Below are positions 51,716-59,757 of a stretch of DNA of 64,000 nt, piece by piece; positions within the stretch are counted from its first letter, which is position 1; each line of letters begins with the position of its first letter. This DNA is from Gammaproteobacteria bacterium (lineage in GTDB: Bacteria > Pseudomonadota > Gammaproteobacteria > Burkholderiales > Rhodocyclaceae), in NCBI GenBank assembly GCA_018828385.1, contig JAHJVE010000012.1:62001-126000 (forward strand), given 5' to 3'. Under the pieces are notes generated by a model. That model ran no database searches and was not told the DNA's origin. It was given only the letters and a program-made list of their open reading frames with translations. The position numbers were made by a program, and so were the translations under genes.

Positions 51716-52564
51716 ATGCAGGAATCTCCTCAACAAGCGATTGAACGCTACCTTCGCAGCGGCGACCACGATGCACACTTCCGGCCATGGCCGGGAGACA
51801 ACTACGTTGCCCAGGCCCAGTACGGGAGTGTCGCGCTGCGCCAAGCACTGATCTCGGCGGTCCGCCATCGAACGGCGCACGCCGAACTCCCTGCAGCCCC
51901 GCCCGAACAGGATGTCGTTGCCTTCACCCGCGGCAAAGTGGCCCCCATGGTGCGGGGATTGTTCCCGGTCCACGAACAGGAGTCCGTCCTCGACGTGCTC
52001 GGCCACTCGGTCGTCTTCCTCACGCCGGCCACGATCGATGCGGTGCTCGAGCACACACCATGGCTCAGTACCGCCTGGGATCTGGCGAACCTCTATCTCG
52101 CCGGCGTCGGCGCGGAACTTCTTGCTGACGACGCGCCCAACCTTCTTGGCCTCAGCGAAGGGACGACCTGCTACCTGTCGGCCGAATACTTCGGGGCGCC
52201 GGGCCGCTTCGATGACTTCCTGGTCCATGAGGCAGCCCATATCTTTCACAACTGCAAGCGTCGCACGATCGGATTGCGCGAGACCCGGCGGCGTGAGTGG
52301 CTGCTGGAAATCGAGTTCGCCAAGCGCGAGACCTTCGCTTATGCCTGCGAGACCTACGGCCGTATTCACGATCTCGGCCAAGGACTGCGGGCCCGGCAGA
52401 CATTGCTCGCGGAATACGCGCAGGGACCGATGCCGGCGGACGACAGATTGGATGCGGAAGAATACCTCGACATCCTGCACGAAGCGGTCGCTGCCCGGAA
52501 CGGCTGGAAACGCATCCTGGCACGGTGCGCGCCGCCCCAGGGTAGGCAGAGCGGCGGGGCATAA
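51716..52564 (+). CDS. Conserved ICE protein with HExxH motif
   Basis: Protein of 282 residues from ATG 51716. It has FRPWPGDNYVAQAQYGSVAL, FPVHEQESVLDVLGHSVVFL, a central YLSAEYFGAPGRFDDFLVHE and then HEAAHIFHNCKRRTIG, a canonical HExxH zinc motif. RREWLLEIEFAKRETFAYAC about 30 residues on offers a possible Glu ligand. Probably a zinc peptidase-like fold, but no named family is recognised and no signal peptide is present. It recurs with the orphan antitoxin and vapBC in a maintenance region. Ribosome site weak. Confidence 0.6.
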   Translation: MQESPQQAIERYLRSGDHDAHFRPWPGDNYVAQAQYGSVALRQALISAVRHRTAHAELPAAPPEQDVVAFTRGKVAPMVRGLFPVHEQESVLDVLGHSVVFLTPATIDAVLEHTPWLSTAWDLANLYLAGVGAELLADDAPNLLGLSEGTTCYLSAEYFGAPGRFDDFLVHEAAHIFHNCKRRTIGLRETRRREWLLEIEFAKRETFAYACETYGRIHDLGQGLRARQTLLAEYAQGPMPADDRLDAEEYLDILHEAVAARNGWKRILARCAPPQGRQSGGA

Positions 52565-52716
52565 CCTTGACGCGCCCGATCTTCCTTCAGTTTCTCTTCC
52601 AGATAGTAGCCCATCGCCCGCTCGGTCTCGCTGTAAGGCGAACAGGAGTCTTACCGCCGGGCTTGAATCACGGCAGTATCGCGTATAACATATAAACGTG
52701 TGATAAGGAGAGCGCC

Positions 52717-52953
52717 ATGCATTTCAATATCTACCTCGACGACGAGACCGGGAAGCAACTAACGGAGGCTGCGCGGCGAGCCGGCGAGAACCGCAATGCC
52801 GTCATCCGGCAGGCCGTGCACGAGTGGCTTACCCGTCGCGGCAAGCCGCAATGGCCGCAAGCGGTGCTTGCCTTCACCGGAGAGCCCGACATGCCGGCAT
52901 TCGAAGCCGGCCGTGCGCATTTAGCACCGGCCAAGGCTGATCCCTTGGCATGA
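52717..52953 (+). CDS. vapB: VapB-type ribbon-helix-helix antitoxin
   Basis: Protein of 78 residues: MHFNIYLDDETGKQLTEAAR and ENRNAVIRQAVHEWLTRRGK make a ribbon-helix-helix, followed by a toxin-binding tail (PQAVLAFTGEPDMPAFEAGR). AAGGAG precedes the ATG, and an AT-rich promoter-like stretch (TATAACATATAAACGTG) lies upstream. Coupled to the PIN toxin gene by a four-base overlap (52950-52953). Confidence 0.85.
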   Translation: MHFNIYLDDETGKQLTEAARRAGENRNAVIRQAVHEWLTRRGKPQWPQAVLAFTGEPDMPAFEAGRAHLAPAKADPLA

Positions 52954-53363
52954 AGTACTTGCTCGATACTTGCACGGTGAGCGACTTCGTCAAAGGGGAG
53001 GCAGGTGTGCTGAACACGATTAAGCGCATCTCGCCCGACCAAATCGCAATTTCGGTCGTGACTCGCATGGAGATCGAGTATGGGCTGCTGCTCAACCCCC
53101 AACGCGCCAAGAAACTGGAACCGATTCTGGATGCCTTTATTTCATCGATCGCCGTGTTGCCCTTCGACGATGCCGATGCGAAAGCGGCTGCGGCGATCCG
53201 GGCGGTGCTGCACCAGGAAGGGCGACCTATCGGTCCCTATGATTGCCAAATTGCCGGCTGCGGGTTGGCCCGCGGATTGGTGGTCGTAACCTCGAACGAA
53301 ACGGAGTTTCGACGCGTCGGCGGGCTGCGTGTTGAAAACTGGCGGGGGGTGGGGGCGGGCTGA
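52950..53363 (+). CDS. vapC: VapC-type PIN-domain toxin
   Basis: PIN-domain RNase of 137 residues: MKYLLDTCTVSDFVKGEAGV (first Asp), ISVVTRMEIEYGLLL (Glu), PIGPYDCQIAGCGLARGLVV (third acid) and VVTSNETEFRRVGGLRVENW (the usual T-N-x-x-E/D-F block). All acidic positions are kept, so it should be active against RNA. Paired with the upstream antitoxin by an ATGA overlap. Confidence 0.88.
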   Translation: MKYLLDTCTVSDFVKGEAGVLNTIKRISPDQIAISVVTRMEIEYGLLLNPQRAKKLEPILDAFISSIAVLPFDDADAKAAAAIRAVLHQEGRPIGPYDCQIAGCGLARGLVVVTSNETEFRRVGGLRVENWRGVGAG

Positions 53364-53404
53364 GGTTCTTTTCCTGCCCCCAATGCTCTGGCCGGCGAAG
53401 CCGT

Positions 53405-54592
53405 TTACGCAGGGGGCAGCCCAGGCGCGTCCCTGTCGTTCGGCGCCGTCTCCGGCTGGATCTGACGCCGGATTGGGCCACAATACGCGCCAGCGGCGCG
53501 AGTGCGAGCATGCCCGGCTAGTTCCGATACCGCCTGTCGGGCCGCCCTGTCCACATCTGGCGGCAGGGGGCCGCCGCCTCGGACCGGCGGTGCTTCACCT
53601 GCCTGGCTACTATAGAACTGAATCAGCACTTCGTGGCGCAGCCCATGGCCCGTCACTCGCAGCCCCCGCTCCGTGATGCCGAACTTCGCCAGCACATAGT
53701 CGAAGCGCCGCAGATTCTGCTTCAGGGTATGGGCCGGGTCGCCCATGTGGGCGTCCCGGCTTGCCACCACGCCTTGCGCGAATTCGACGGCGGCCAGCCG
53801 ATTGGGACTGTCCAGCGGGATGTGGCGGACGCGGCCGCCCTTGCCCTTGATGCGCACATACCGATCCGCCGCCTTCTTCTCCAGCGGCTTTCCTGTTTCC
53901 TCGAACGGCACGATGCTCTCGAAGGGGCGGAACTGGACCGACTCCTTTCGCCGCAAGCCCATTGCCTGGATCAGGCGCAACGAAGCGCCGACGTAGCGAT
54001 CGAACTGACCTACCTTCGCCACCAGGGCATCGATGTCGATGCCCTGGGCTGCCCACCCTTTGTCGCGCTGGGCGGACTCTTGGCGCTGGTACTCCTCCAG
54101 GCTCAGGCCGTAGTGGCTCGGCTTGCGCACGAAGCCGTGCTTGCCCATCCACATGGCCAGCCCCCGCAGGAAGCTCAGGTAGGTCTGGATCGTCGCAGGC
54201 GCCAGATGCGCCTGCTGCCAGACCTGCACCATCGCGTGGATGTGCTTCTGGCCGAGGTTGCGCGGGTCCGGCACCGTCTTGAACCCGGCCTTGATCTTCA
54301 GGTCGCGGAAGAAGCGCCGCAGAAACTGCGCGCGTTCCTGACGCGTCTTGTGCGAGACGGTTTTCTCCAGCGCCGTATGCTGGGTGTTGAAGAGTTTGAT
54401 CAGGACCTCCAGCACCTTGAGCGGTGGCGCCTTGCCCGGCTGGTAGCGGGCCAGGATTTCCTTGGGTGTCTTGCCCGCCCAACCCTGGGGGCGAACGGGC
54501 TGCTGCTGGCTCGAGCGACCGGGGCTGGCAGGTTCCTGCAGCCGGCGGCGAGATATACGGCGAACGGTGTTGCTGGGGATTGCATTCGACAT
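53405..54592 (-). CDS. Tyrosine recombinase (second integrase)
   Basis: Protein of 395 residues from ATG 54592. SAM-like N-terminal part (LKVLEVLIKLFNTQHTALEK ... HIHAMVQVWQQAHLAPATIQ, TYLSFLRGLAMWM) and a catalytic domain with Arg in LRLIQAMGLRRKESVQFRPF, Lys in RIKGKGGRVRHIPLD, H-x-x-R in VTGHGLRHEVL, and the late His and Tyr in VSELAGHARTRAAGAYCG. So the R-K-H-R-H-Y set is present. Integrases of this internal type are common on large ICEs and may resolve dimers or act on other sites; it is not at the element end. Tail is Pro/Arg-rich. Confidence 0.82.
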   Translation of the reverse strand: MSNAIPSNTVRRISRRRLQEPASPGRSSQQQPVRPQGWAGKTPKEILARYQPGKAPPLKVLEVLIKLFNTQHTALEKTVSHKTRQERAQFLRRFFRDLKIKAGFKTVPDPRNLGQKHIHAMVQVWQQAHLAPATIQTYLSFLRGLAMWMGKHGFVRKPSHYGLSLEEYQRQESAQRDKGWAAQGIDIDALVAKVGQFDRYVGASLRLIQAMGLRRKESVQFRPFESIVPFEETGKPLEKKAADRYVRIKGKGGRVRHIPLDSPNRLAAVEFAQGVVASRDAHMGDPAHTLKQNLRRFDYVLAKFGITERGLRVTGHGLRHEVLIQFYSSQAGEAPPVRGGGPLPPDVDRAARQAVSELAGHARTRAAGAYCGPIRRQIQPETAPNDRDAPGLPPA

Positions 54593-55258
54593 GGTCAGAG
54601 CTCCTTGGTCGGAGGCCAGCCGCCCGAACGGCAAGCCGATGTTGGCGATGAAAGTGGAATCCAGGGCAGCCCCCGGCGGGACGGATTCCGTTGCCCGCGC
54701 CGGTCAGTGGTCAAGAACTTCGGCACCGCGCGCGACCACGGCGTCGCGGCACCTACCCAGGGGGTTCGTCGGCCAGCGCGTCTGCGCTCGCCAACTCGGT
54801 CGGTCTTAAAAACGAAACGGGTTGATCCGGCCCATCCGTGCATTTCTGCAGCCATGGGGGTGGTGATGCCGGCCGGCCTCTGGGGCATAGCGGGACATCG
54901 GCGGCGAGGTCAGGCCTCGCGCCGTCTGGTGGATCGGTTCTGGAGTCGTAGCGCCATCCACTCGCATGGGTCCGCCCCTGACCGAAAGTCCAGGGCAGTG
55001 TCGAGTTTGTGAGCGAAGGCGCGCGGGGAGCCCAAGCGGGCAAACACAACCGCGCGCTGCGTGGAACGCGTGCTCAAAGGATGGCGGGAACAGGGGCACG
55101 GCATCGGGTGCCGGCCGAGTGCTCTGTGGGCCGTGGTGCGCCTCAGGGAACGCCCAGCGATGAACGCTGGCCAAGCCAGGGACATGCACTACGAGAAAGA
55201 CCTCGGGACCGCCGCCTCAAGGGCGACGGCATTGCCGGTTCGAGACTGGCGCTTCAAG

Positions 55259-55299
55259 GGCAGGTAACGACTGCGACGCCTTTTGCTCCGCGATGGAGC
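55259..55299 (-). ncRNA. Hairpin-box leader element, copy D
   Basis: Minus strand: hairpin GCTCC / GGAGC (55285-55299), four A residues, then the box GGCGTCGCAGTCGTTACCTG and two more bases (55259-55280), identical to copy B. It lies about 665 nt upstream of the integrase start at 54592. Confidence 0.6.
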
Positions 55300-55642
55300 G
55301 GGGCCAGGATGGCCCTCGGGAAACCGTAGTTGACGCCAAGCGGGTAGGGCGGTCAAGCGGGCGGCTCGAAAGCGCGGCGAATTGCGGAGGATTGCGGGTG
55401 GCACTTGCGCGCCCGGGAGAGTGCGGTAAGGCGCATTTATTGTCGCAAAGCGGCGAGCAACGAGGCGGCGGGCGGCCTTGACGGGGGAAATCTCTGCCTC
55501 TGGTCCGTGGCGGGCCAACCCAGCGCAGTTTTCTTGTGACCTGTGCACCGATGGCGCATCCAGCGAACGGGGTTGATGCCCGCCATTTGAATGAGAGCGT
55601 AGTGACACACACGCAGCCCCGCCGGGGGATGACGCTTTCAAG

Positions 55643-55680
55643 TGTCAGCGAGATGTTCATGCATCGCCGGTTCGCTGACA
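55643..55680. repeat. Inverted repeat upstream of parM
   Basis: Perfect 9-bp arms TGTCAGCGA (55643-55651) and TCGCTGACA (55672-55680), 20-nt spacer, about 110 bp before the parM-like start. Possible operator or centromere site for the adjacent segregation pair. Confidence 0.55.
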
Positions 55681-55791
55681 GCGGGCCGTACCCGATGCCG
55701 AAATCGGCCTCTTTCAGTGGGGATTCCGTGTGGCGGGATCAGATCGCCCTGTCGATGCTGATCGACCTGAAACCTACCTCGGAGTCTTGCT

Positions 55792-56835
55792 ATGGAATTG
55801 ATCGTCAGAGCGGTGGATGTCGGATCGGGCAACACCAAATTCGTCACGGCCGCGGCCGGTACCGACATCCGCTGCGCCAGTTTCCCGTCCGTTGCCTATC
55901 CGTCGAGCGACGACTCGCCGTCGTGGCCGGCCAGTGAACGCAAGAAGACCGTGTGCATCCCCATCGGCCCGCTGTTCTACGAGGTCGGGCCGGACGTGAG
56001 CCTCGCCGCCGACACCTTCCGCGCCAAACAACTGCACGACGAATATACCGAGACGCCCGAGTACATGGCGCTGCTCAGGGGAGCGCTCTCCATGATGAAG
56101 ATGAGCCACATCGACCTCCTCGTGGTGGGGCTGCCGGTGGCGCTCTTCGCGGTCAAGAAAGTGGCGCTGGAGAAAGCCATGATCGGCCGGCACGACATCG
56201 GCGGCGGCAAGGCCGTGACTGTGGGCAAAGCCCTGGCCGTGCCCCAGCCGCAGGGGGCGCTGGTGCACTACGCTTCCGAGCACCAGAAGATGGCGATCAT
56301 CGGCAATGAGCAGAGCCTCATCATCGATCCAGGCTCGCGCACCTTCGACTGGCTAGTGGCGCGGGGGATGCGTTTCGTGCAGAAGCAGAGCTACTCCTTC
56401 AACCGCGGCATGTCGGACGTACTGCGCCTGCTGGCGGCCGAGATCACCAAGGATATCGGCTCGCCGTACCGGGACTACGACGCCATCGACCTGGCACTGC
56501 GCACGGGCAAGCAGCCGATGATCTTTCAGAAGCCGTACGACATGAAGCGCCTGCTGCCCCTGGCCGAGACCGTCGCCGAGCAGGCCGTGTCGACGATGAA
56601 GGAGTGGATCGAGGCGCCGCATAGCCTGCAGAACATCATTCTGGTCGGCGGTGGGGCGTTTCTGTTCCGCAAGGCGGTCAAGGCAGCATTCCCGAAGCAC
56701 CGCATCCACGAGGTTAAGGATCCGATGTTCGCCAATGTGCGGGGGTTTCAACTGGCTGGACAGAACTACGCACGCAGTTCAATGGCAGCCACCGGGAAGG
56801 AGCGCGCCCAGGGCGTGTCGGGAGAGATTGAATGA
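55792..56835 (+). CDS. parM: ParM/StbA-like actin-fold segregation ATPase
   Basis: Protein of 347 residues with actin/Hsp70 phosphate-binding motifs: VRAVDVGSGNTKFVTA (phosphate 1), SLIIDPGSRTFDWLVARGMR (phosphate 2) and NIILVGGGAFLFRKAVKAAF (adenosine). This is the ParM/StbA/Alp7-type plasmid actin layout. GGAG precedes ATG 55792. The next gene overlaps by four bases and encodes a small partner, as ParM-ParR pairs do. It should move or stabilise the excised circular element. Confidence 0.87.
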   Translation: MELIVRAVDVGSGNTKFVTAAAGTDIRCASFPSVAYPSSDDSPSWPASERKKTVCIPIGPLFYEVGPDVSLAADTFRAKQLHDEYTETPEYMALLRGALSMMKMSHIDLLVVGLPVALFAVKKVALEKAMIGRHDIGGGKAVTVGKALAVPQPQGALVHYASEHQKMAIIGNEQSLIIDPGSRTFDWLVARGMRFVQKQSYSFNRGMSDVLRLLAAEITKDIGSPYRDYDAIDLALRTGKQPMIFQKPYDMKRLLPLAETVAEQAVSTMKEWIEAPHSLQNIILVGGGAFLFRKAVKAAFPKHRIHEVKDPMFANVRGFQLAGQNYARSSMAATGKERAQGVSGEIE

Positions 56836-57110
56836 GCACCGATCATGTGAAGGATCCCAAGCCCATTCGTCTCGTCTTCGAACTGGCACGGGCCGACCAT
56901 CCGCGCCTGTATGACGAGTTGATCCAGTTTCACAAGGGTACCAAGCGGGTCAATCGCCTGCGAGTCCTGGCTTACGACGGCTTGCTGGTCCAGAGCGGTG
57001 TCTTCGCCGGGATGGGACGTGGCTCGCCTCATCTGCCTTCCGCAAGTAGCGCGCAGGAGGGCAGTGGCGACATCACCAACGACCTCTTCGCGCCAGCGAT
57101 CGACGCGTGA
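56832..57110 (+). CDS. Small partner of the ParM-like protein (ParR/StbB-like)
   Basis: Protein of 92 residues, start overlapping the parM stop (ATGA). Sequence PIRLVFELARADHPRLYDEL, IQFHKGTKRVNRLRVLAYDG suggests a ribbon-helix-helix-like start and helical segment. The tail is Ser/Gly-rich and disordered. Its position directly after the actin gene is that of the DNA-binding adaptor in ParM-ParR/StbA-StbB systems. Family assignment is by position and size rather than clear motifs. Confidence 0.6.
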   Translation: MSTDHVKDPKPIRLVFELARADHPRLYDELIQFHKGTKRVNRLRVLAYDGLLVQSGVFAGMGRGSPHLPSASSAQEGSGDITNDLFAPAIDA

Positions 57111-57117
57111 GCCGGTC

Positions 57118-57591
57118 ATGAGCAAGCGATCGCGCCGGCCGGTGAGCGGCCGGATGGTCAGTGCTTCGGACCTGGCCCAGATGGGCCGGTGCGAGAGATT
57201 GGTGGTGTTCGAACATCTCCATGGACGCCGGGGCACTGCTCGGCAGCGGCATGCTCGTGCACGCGGGCTGGTCGAGCATGAGCAGTTCTATCGGGAAGGC
57301 CTGGCGGCTTCCACGCAAGCTGATCGGAAGGGGCGCTGTTTCATCGCCACCTGCGTGTTCGGCGATGCTTGGCAGACGGAGGTGCTGCGCCGGTTCAGGG
57401 ACGAGGCACTGCGACCCAGCGCTTGGGGACGCCGGGTGATCCGCCTCTACTATCGGGGGGCGCCCGGCATCTGCGTCATCCTTCGCCGATGGCCACAAAT
57501 GCAAACTCTTGTGCGCATGGTCTTGGGGGTGATAGCGACGGGGCTTCGCTGGTGGTCAGACTTGCGTCGAGGTGGCAAGTGTCGGCGCTAG
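57118..57591 (+). CDS. CFI-box protein with Cas4-like N-terminal motif
   Basis: Protein of 157 residues from ATG 57118: SGRMVSASDLAQMGRCERLV then VFEHLHG resembles the N-terminal Cys segment of Cas4/DUF83 nucleases (S-A-S-D-L-A...C-x-R). It is followed by HARARGLVEHEQFYREGLAA and a CFI-box (GRCFIATCVFGDAWQTEVLR, RFRDEALR, RVIRLYYRG) and a hydrophobic C-terminus (MVLGVIATGLRWW). The Cas4-like catalytic core is not here but in the next gene, whose GTG start overlaps this gene's end. The two products may work together. Confidence 0.6.
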   Translation: MSKRSRRPVSGRMVSASDLAQMGRCERLVVFEHLHGRRGTARQRHARARGLVEHEQFYREGLAASTQADRKGRCFIATCVFGDAWQTEVLRRFRDEALRPSAWGRRVIRLYYRGAPGICVILRRWPQMQTLVRMVLGVIATGLRWWSDLRRGGKCRR

Positions 57592-58133
57592 CGTGGGGCG
57601 TCGGTTGCGTCGTTGCCGTCATAGGCTTCGCGCTGGTCATGGCGCGGCGGCGATCACTTGAGAGCCATGCCACACGGACGGAGCGGGCCTCACGACCGGC
57701 GGCGCTGCGGGATGCCGAGTTGGTCTACATGGAAAGGCTGTTCCGGGTCTCCACGCCCGTCGGACTGATGGCGAAACTTGACCGGGCATACCGGTTGCCC
57801 TCCGGTGTGATCGTGTTGGTGGAGTTCAAGACGCGCTGGAGCAACCAGCCGTGCCTGTCGGATGTGATCCAGTTGTCCGCCCAGCGGATGGCGGTGATGG
57901 GGCAGACGGGGCAGGCCGTGGCATCCCACGCGTATGTAATGGTGAAGACTCAGGCTGGGCGGAGTTTGCCGACCGCACATTGTGTCGAACTGATGTCAGA
58001 CGACCAAGTTATTGCCTTGATCAGGCGCCGGGGTGATCTTCTCGCCGGGCGCCTCTTGCCTCGACGGCCCTTGTCCCTGCGAACGTGCGATACCTGTTCG
58101 TTTCGGGGACGCTGCAGCGGTTTTTCGCATTGA
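57579..58133 (+). CDS. Membrane-anchored Cas4-like PD-(D/E)XK nuclease
   Basis: Protein of 184 residues from GTG 57579 (GAGGTGG upstream). A single transmembrane helix at the start (SALAWGVGCVVAVIGFALVM) is followed by a DUF83/Cas4-like nuclease: VGLMAKLDRAYRL (Asp), VIVLVEFKTRWS (E-x-K), LSDVIQLSAQRMAVM (QxxxY-like helix) and a C-terminal CDTCSFRGRCSGF Cys cluster that may hold part of an iron-sulfur site. It overlaps the preceding gene by 13 bases and, on the opposite strand, the integrase 3' end by 138 bases. A membrane anchor is unusual for Cas4-like enzymes. Confidence 0.7.
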   Translation: MSALAWGVGCVVAVIGFALVMARRRSLESHATRTERASRPAALRDAELVYMERLFRVSTPVGLMAKLDRAYRLPSGVIVLVEFKTRWSNQPCLSDVIQLSAQRMAVMGQTGQAVASHAYVMVKTQAGRSLPTAHCVELMSDDQVIALIRRRGDLLAGRLLPRRPLSLRTCDTCSFRGRCSGFSH

Positions 58134-59432
58134 TCGGCGGTTCTCGTTAGTCGAATTGGCAGCAGCGTTGTCAGGAAAATCCTTCGTTAGATACGTCAGA
58201 CGGTTGCCCAGCAACCGCCAAGCCTCTTGCATCTCTGCTTCGTAGGTGTGCCGCTGATAGATTCTCTTCGTTCTATTTTCCTCGACATGATTCAAGCATC
58301 GGTCAGCGACCTCGGGCAATACGCCCAAGCGAGTCATCATGGTGGCACCGGTCCTTCGTAAGTCATGTGGCCCCCATTTGCCACCTGGCAACGTCAGTGT
58401 CGCAATTAATTTGCAACGCCGCTTCATCGACCCGCTGGGCCGTTGCCGGTCGCCAAGTTGCTTGGTGATTGTCTTGCTCGAGACCGCTTTCTTGCCATTG
58501 CGGCTAGGATAGACCCACGTCCCTTCGCCGTTGAGCTCCTTTACCTTGCGGAACTGCTTCACGGCAAAATCAGACAGATAGACGTTGTGTGGCTTGCCGT
58601 TCTTGGTGTCAGAGATTCGCCATAGGTGGTTGTCGAGATCGACGTCGGACCACCGCGCGCCCAGCAACTCTCCTATCCGACAAAGGGTCGAGAGGGCAAT
58701 CCAGACGGCCGCCTTAGTTGTCGGCATCAGTCCCGCGCTCGGTAGCTGTTGGCAAAGTGCTCCAATTTCCGCTTCGCTCAGTACTCGATCGCGCTCGCCA
58801 TCCGGTCCGCCGATCTTGACTTTGCGAATGCTGGCCGTGGGGTCCGCCTCAATGATGTCGCGATCGACGGCAAATCTGAACATTTGCCGCATCAGCGAGA
58901 AGACGACCTTTGCCATCCGATTGACGCCGCGGGCGAGGAGCGGGTCAGTCACCGATGTGATGTTCCCCTTCTTGACGTCTTCCACGGCGAGGGAGCCAAG
59001 CTTTGGGAGGACATCCTTTTCGAACATGCGGCGGATTTCCTTCCCACCATCCTTGCGGCGCACCAGGTCCACCTCGGCCCATCGCTCGAAAAGATCCTTG
59101 ACCGTTTGGCGTGCCTGGGCAGCCTCCAGGATCTTGCGCTGTGCTTCCTGTTCGGCTTGCCGTAGCTTGCGTTGCACCTGGGGGTCGATTTGCTGTTTGA
59201 TTGACTCCCGCGCCTTGGCGGCTTCACTGCGCGCCGCAGCCAGCGGTACCGACTCCAGGCTACCCAGCCCCAGTTTTCTGCGGTTCCCGGCAAATGTATA
59301 GACGAGCAGCCAGTCCTTTGCACCCGTTGGGCGCACTCGCAGGAAGAGCCCGCCACCGTCCGCTAGCAGGTACTCTCGCTCCATGGGCTTGGAGTTCCGG
59401 ACTTCCTTGTCGCTGAGTTCGTGCAGAGCCAT
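57996..59432 (-). CDS. int: P4-type integrase of the element
   Basis: Tyrosine recombinase of 478 residues: DUF4102 arm-binding domain (LSDKEVRNSKPMEREYLLAD, GGGLFLRVRPTGAKDWLLVY), core-binding helices, and catalytic residues Arg (LSTLCRIGELLGARW), His-x-x-Arg (WGPHDLRRTGATMM), the late His (CLNHVEENRTK) and Tyr (RIYQRHT). It has a long basic C-terminal extension past the catalytic Tyr. It faces inward from the tRNA-Pro remnant about 185 bp upstream, the standard place for the integrase that inserts an ICE at a tRNA 3' end. Its 3' end overlaps the convergent Cas4-like gene. Confidence 0.92.
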   Translation of the reverse strand: MALHELSDKEVRNSKPMEREYLLADGGGLFLRVRPTGAKDWLLVYTFAGNRRKLGLGSLESVPLAAARSEAAKARESIKQQIDPQVQRKLRQAEQEAQRKILEAAQARQTVKDLFERWAEVDLVRRKDGGKEIRRMFEKDVLPKLGSLAVEDVKKGNITSVTDPLLARGVNRMAKVVFSLMRQMFRFAVDRDIIEADPTASIRKVKIGGPDGERDRVLSEAEIGALCQQLPSAGLMPTTKAAVWIALSTLCRIGELLGARWSDVDLDNHLWRISDTKNGKPHNVYLSDFAVKQFRKVKELNGEGTWVYPSRNGKKAVSSKTITKQLGDRQRPSGSMKRRCKLIATLTLPGGKWGPHDLRRTGATMMTRLGVLPEVADRCLNHVEENRTKRIYQRHTYEAEMQEAWRLLGNRLTYLTKDFPDNAAANSTNENRRSMRKTAAASPKRTGIARSQGQGPSRQEAPGEKITPAPDQGNNLVV

Positions 59433-59618
59433 TGGACCACCTCGATGATGTCAAACGAGTAAAATCGGGGGAACGATTGGGGGAACACTTAGCGTGCGCT
59501 TTGATGATATACTATGACACGTCATGAAGTTGTTCAAACTAAATAATTGTTTGTAAACAACGTGGTGTTTAGCTGGGGTGGGGCGCGATGAGACCGGCTG
59601 ATACGTCGCTTCACGTTT

Positions 59619-59663
59619 ATGGGGTGCAAGGGGTCGCGAGTTCGAATCCCGCCGCCCCGACCA
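59619..59663 (+). other. Attachment site: 3' portion of a tRNA-Pro(GGG)-like gene
   Basis: The sequence from ATGGGGTGCAAG (anticodon loop and stem with GGG) through the T-arm GGTTCGAATCC-type segment (GAGTTCGAATCCC) to the acceptor end CGCCCCGACCA is tRNA-Pro 3' half. The DNA upstream does not supply the D-arm or 5' acceptor strand, so no complete tRNA is present. This is what a duplicated 3' tRNA end (attL/attR repeat) looks like after integration. Confidence 0.8.
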
Positions 59664-59679
59664 AGAGAATCAACGAGTT

Positions 59680-59713
59680 AGGCCAATCTTCGGATTGGCC
59701 TTTTTCGTTTTTT
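59680..59713 (+). terminator. Rho-independent terminator of the tRNA locus
   Basis: Stem GGCCAATC / GATTGGCC with a TTCG loop (59681-59700), followed by TTTTTCGTTTTTT. It directly follows the tRNA-Pro 3' remnant, so it is likely the chromosomal tRNA terminator, now separated from the intact gene by the element. Confidence 0.88.
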
Positions 59714-59757
59714 CTTCAATGGTGAGACAGCTATGAGCTACTGGTATTGAGGGGCGG

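Larger units (their letters stand above)
54593..55791. other. 1.2-kb non-coding region upstream of parM
   Basis: No frame here has recognisable coding content. It contains hairpin-box copy D (55259-55299, minus strand) and a perfect 9-bp inverted repeat at 55643-55680. Its size, position between an integrase and a segregation gene and its inverted repeats make it a candidate centromere-like or transfer-origin region, but no relaxase-nick consensus is recognised. Confidence 0.45.

Noticed and set aside
54593..54680. A sixth radC-type leader before the internal integrase
   Set aside because: There is a GC hairpin but no strand complementary to the ribosome site in the pattern shared by the other five.
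59581..59663. A complete tRNA-Pro gene
   Set aside because: The 5' acceptor strand and D-arm are absent upstream of the anticodon region, so only a 3' fragment is present.
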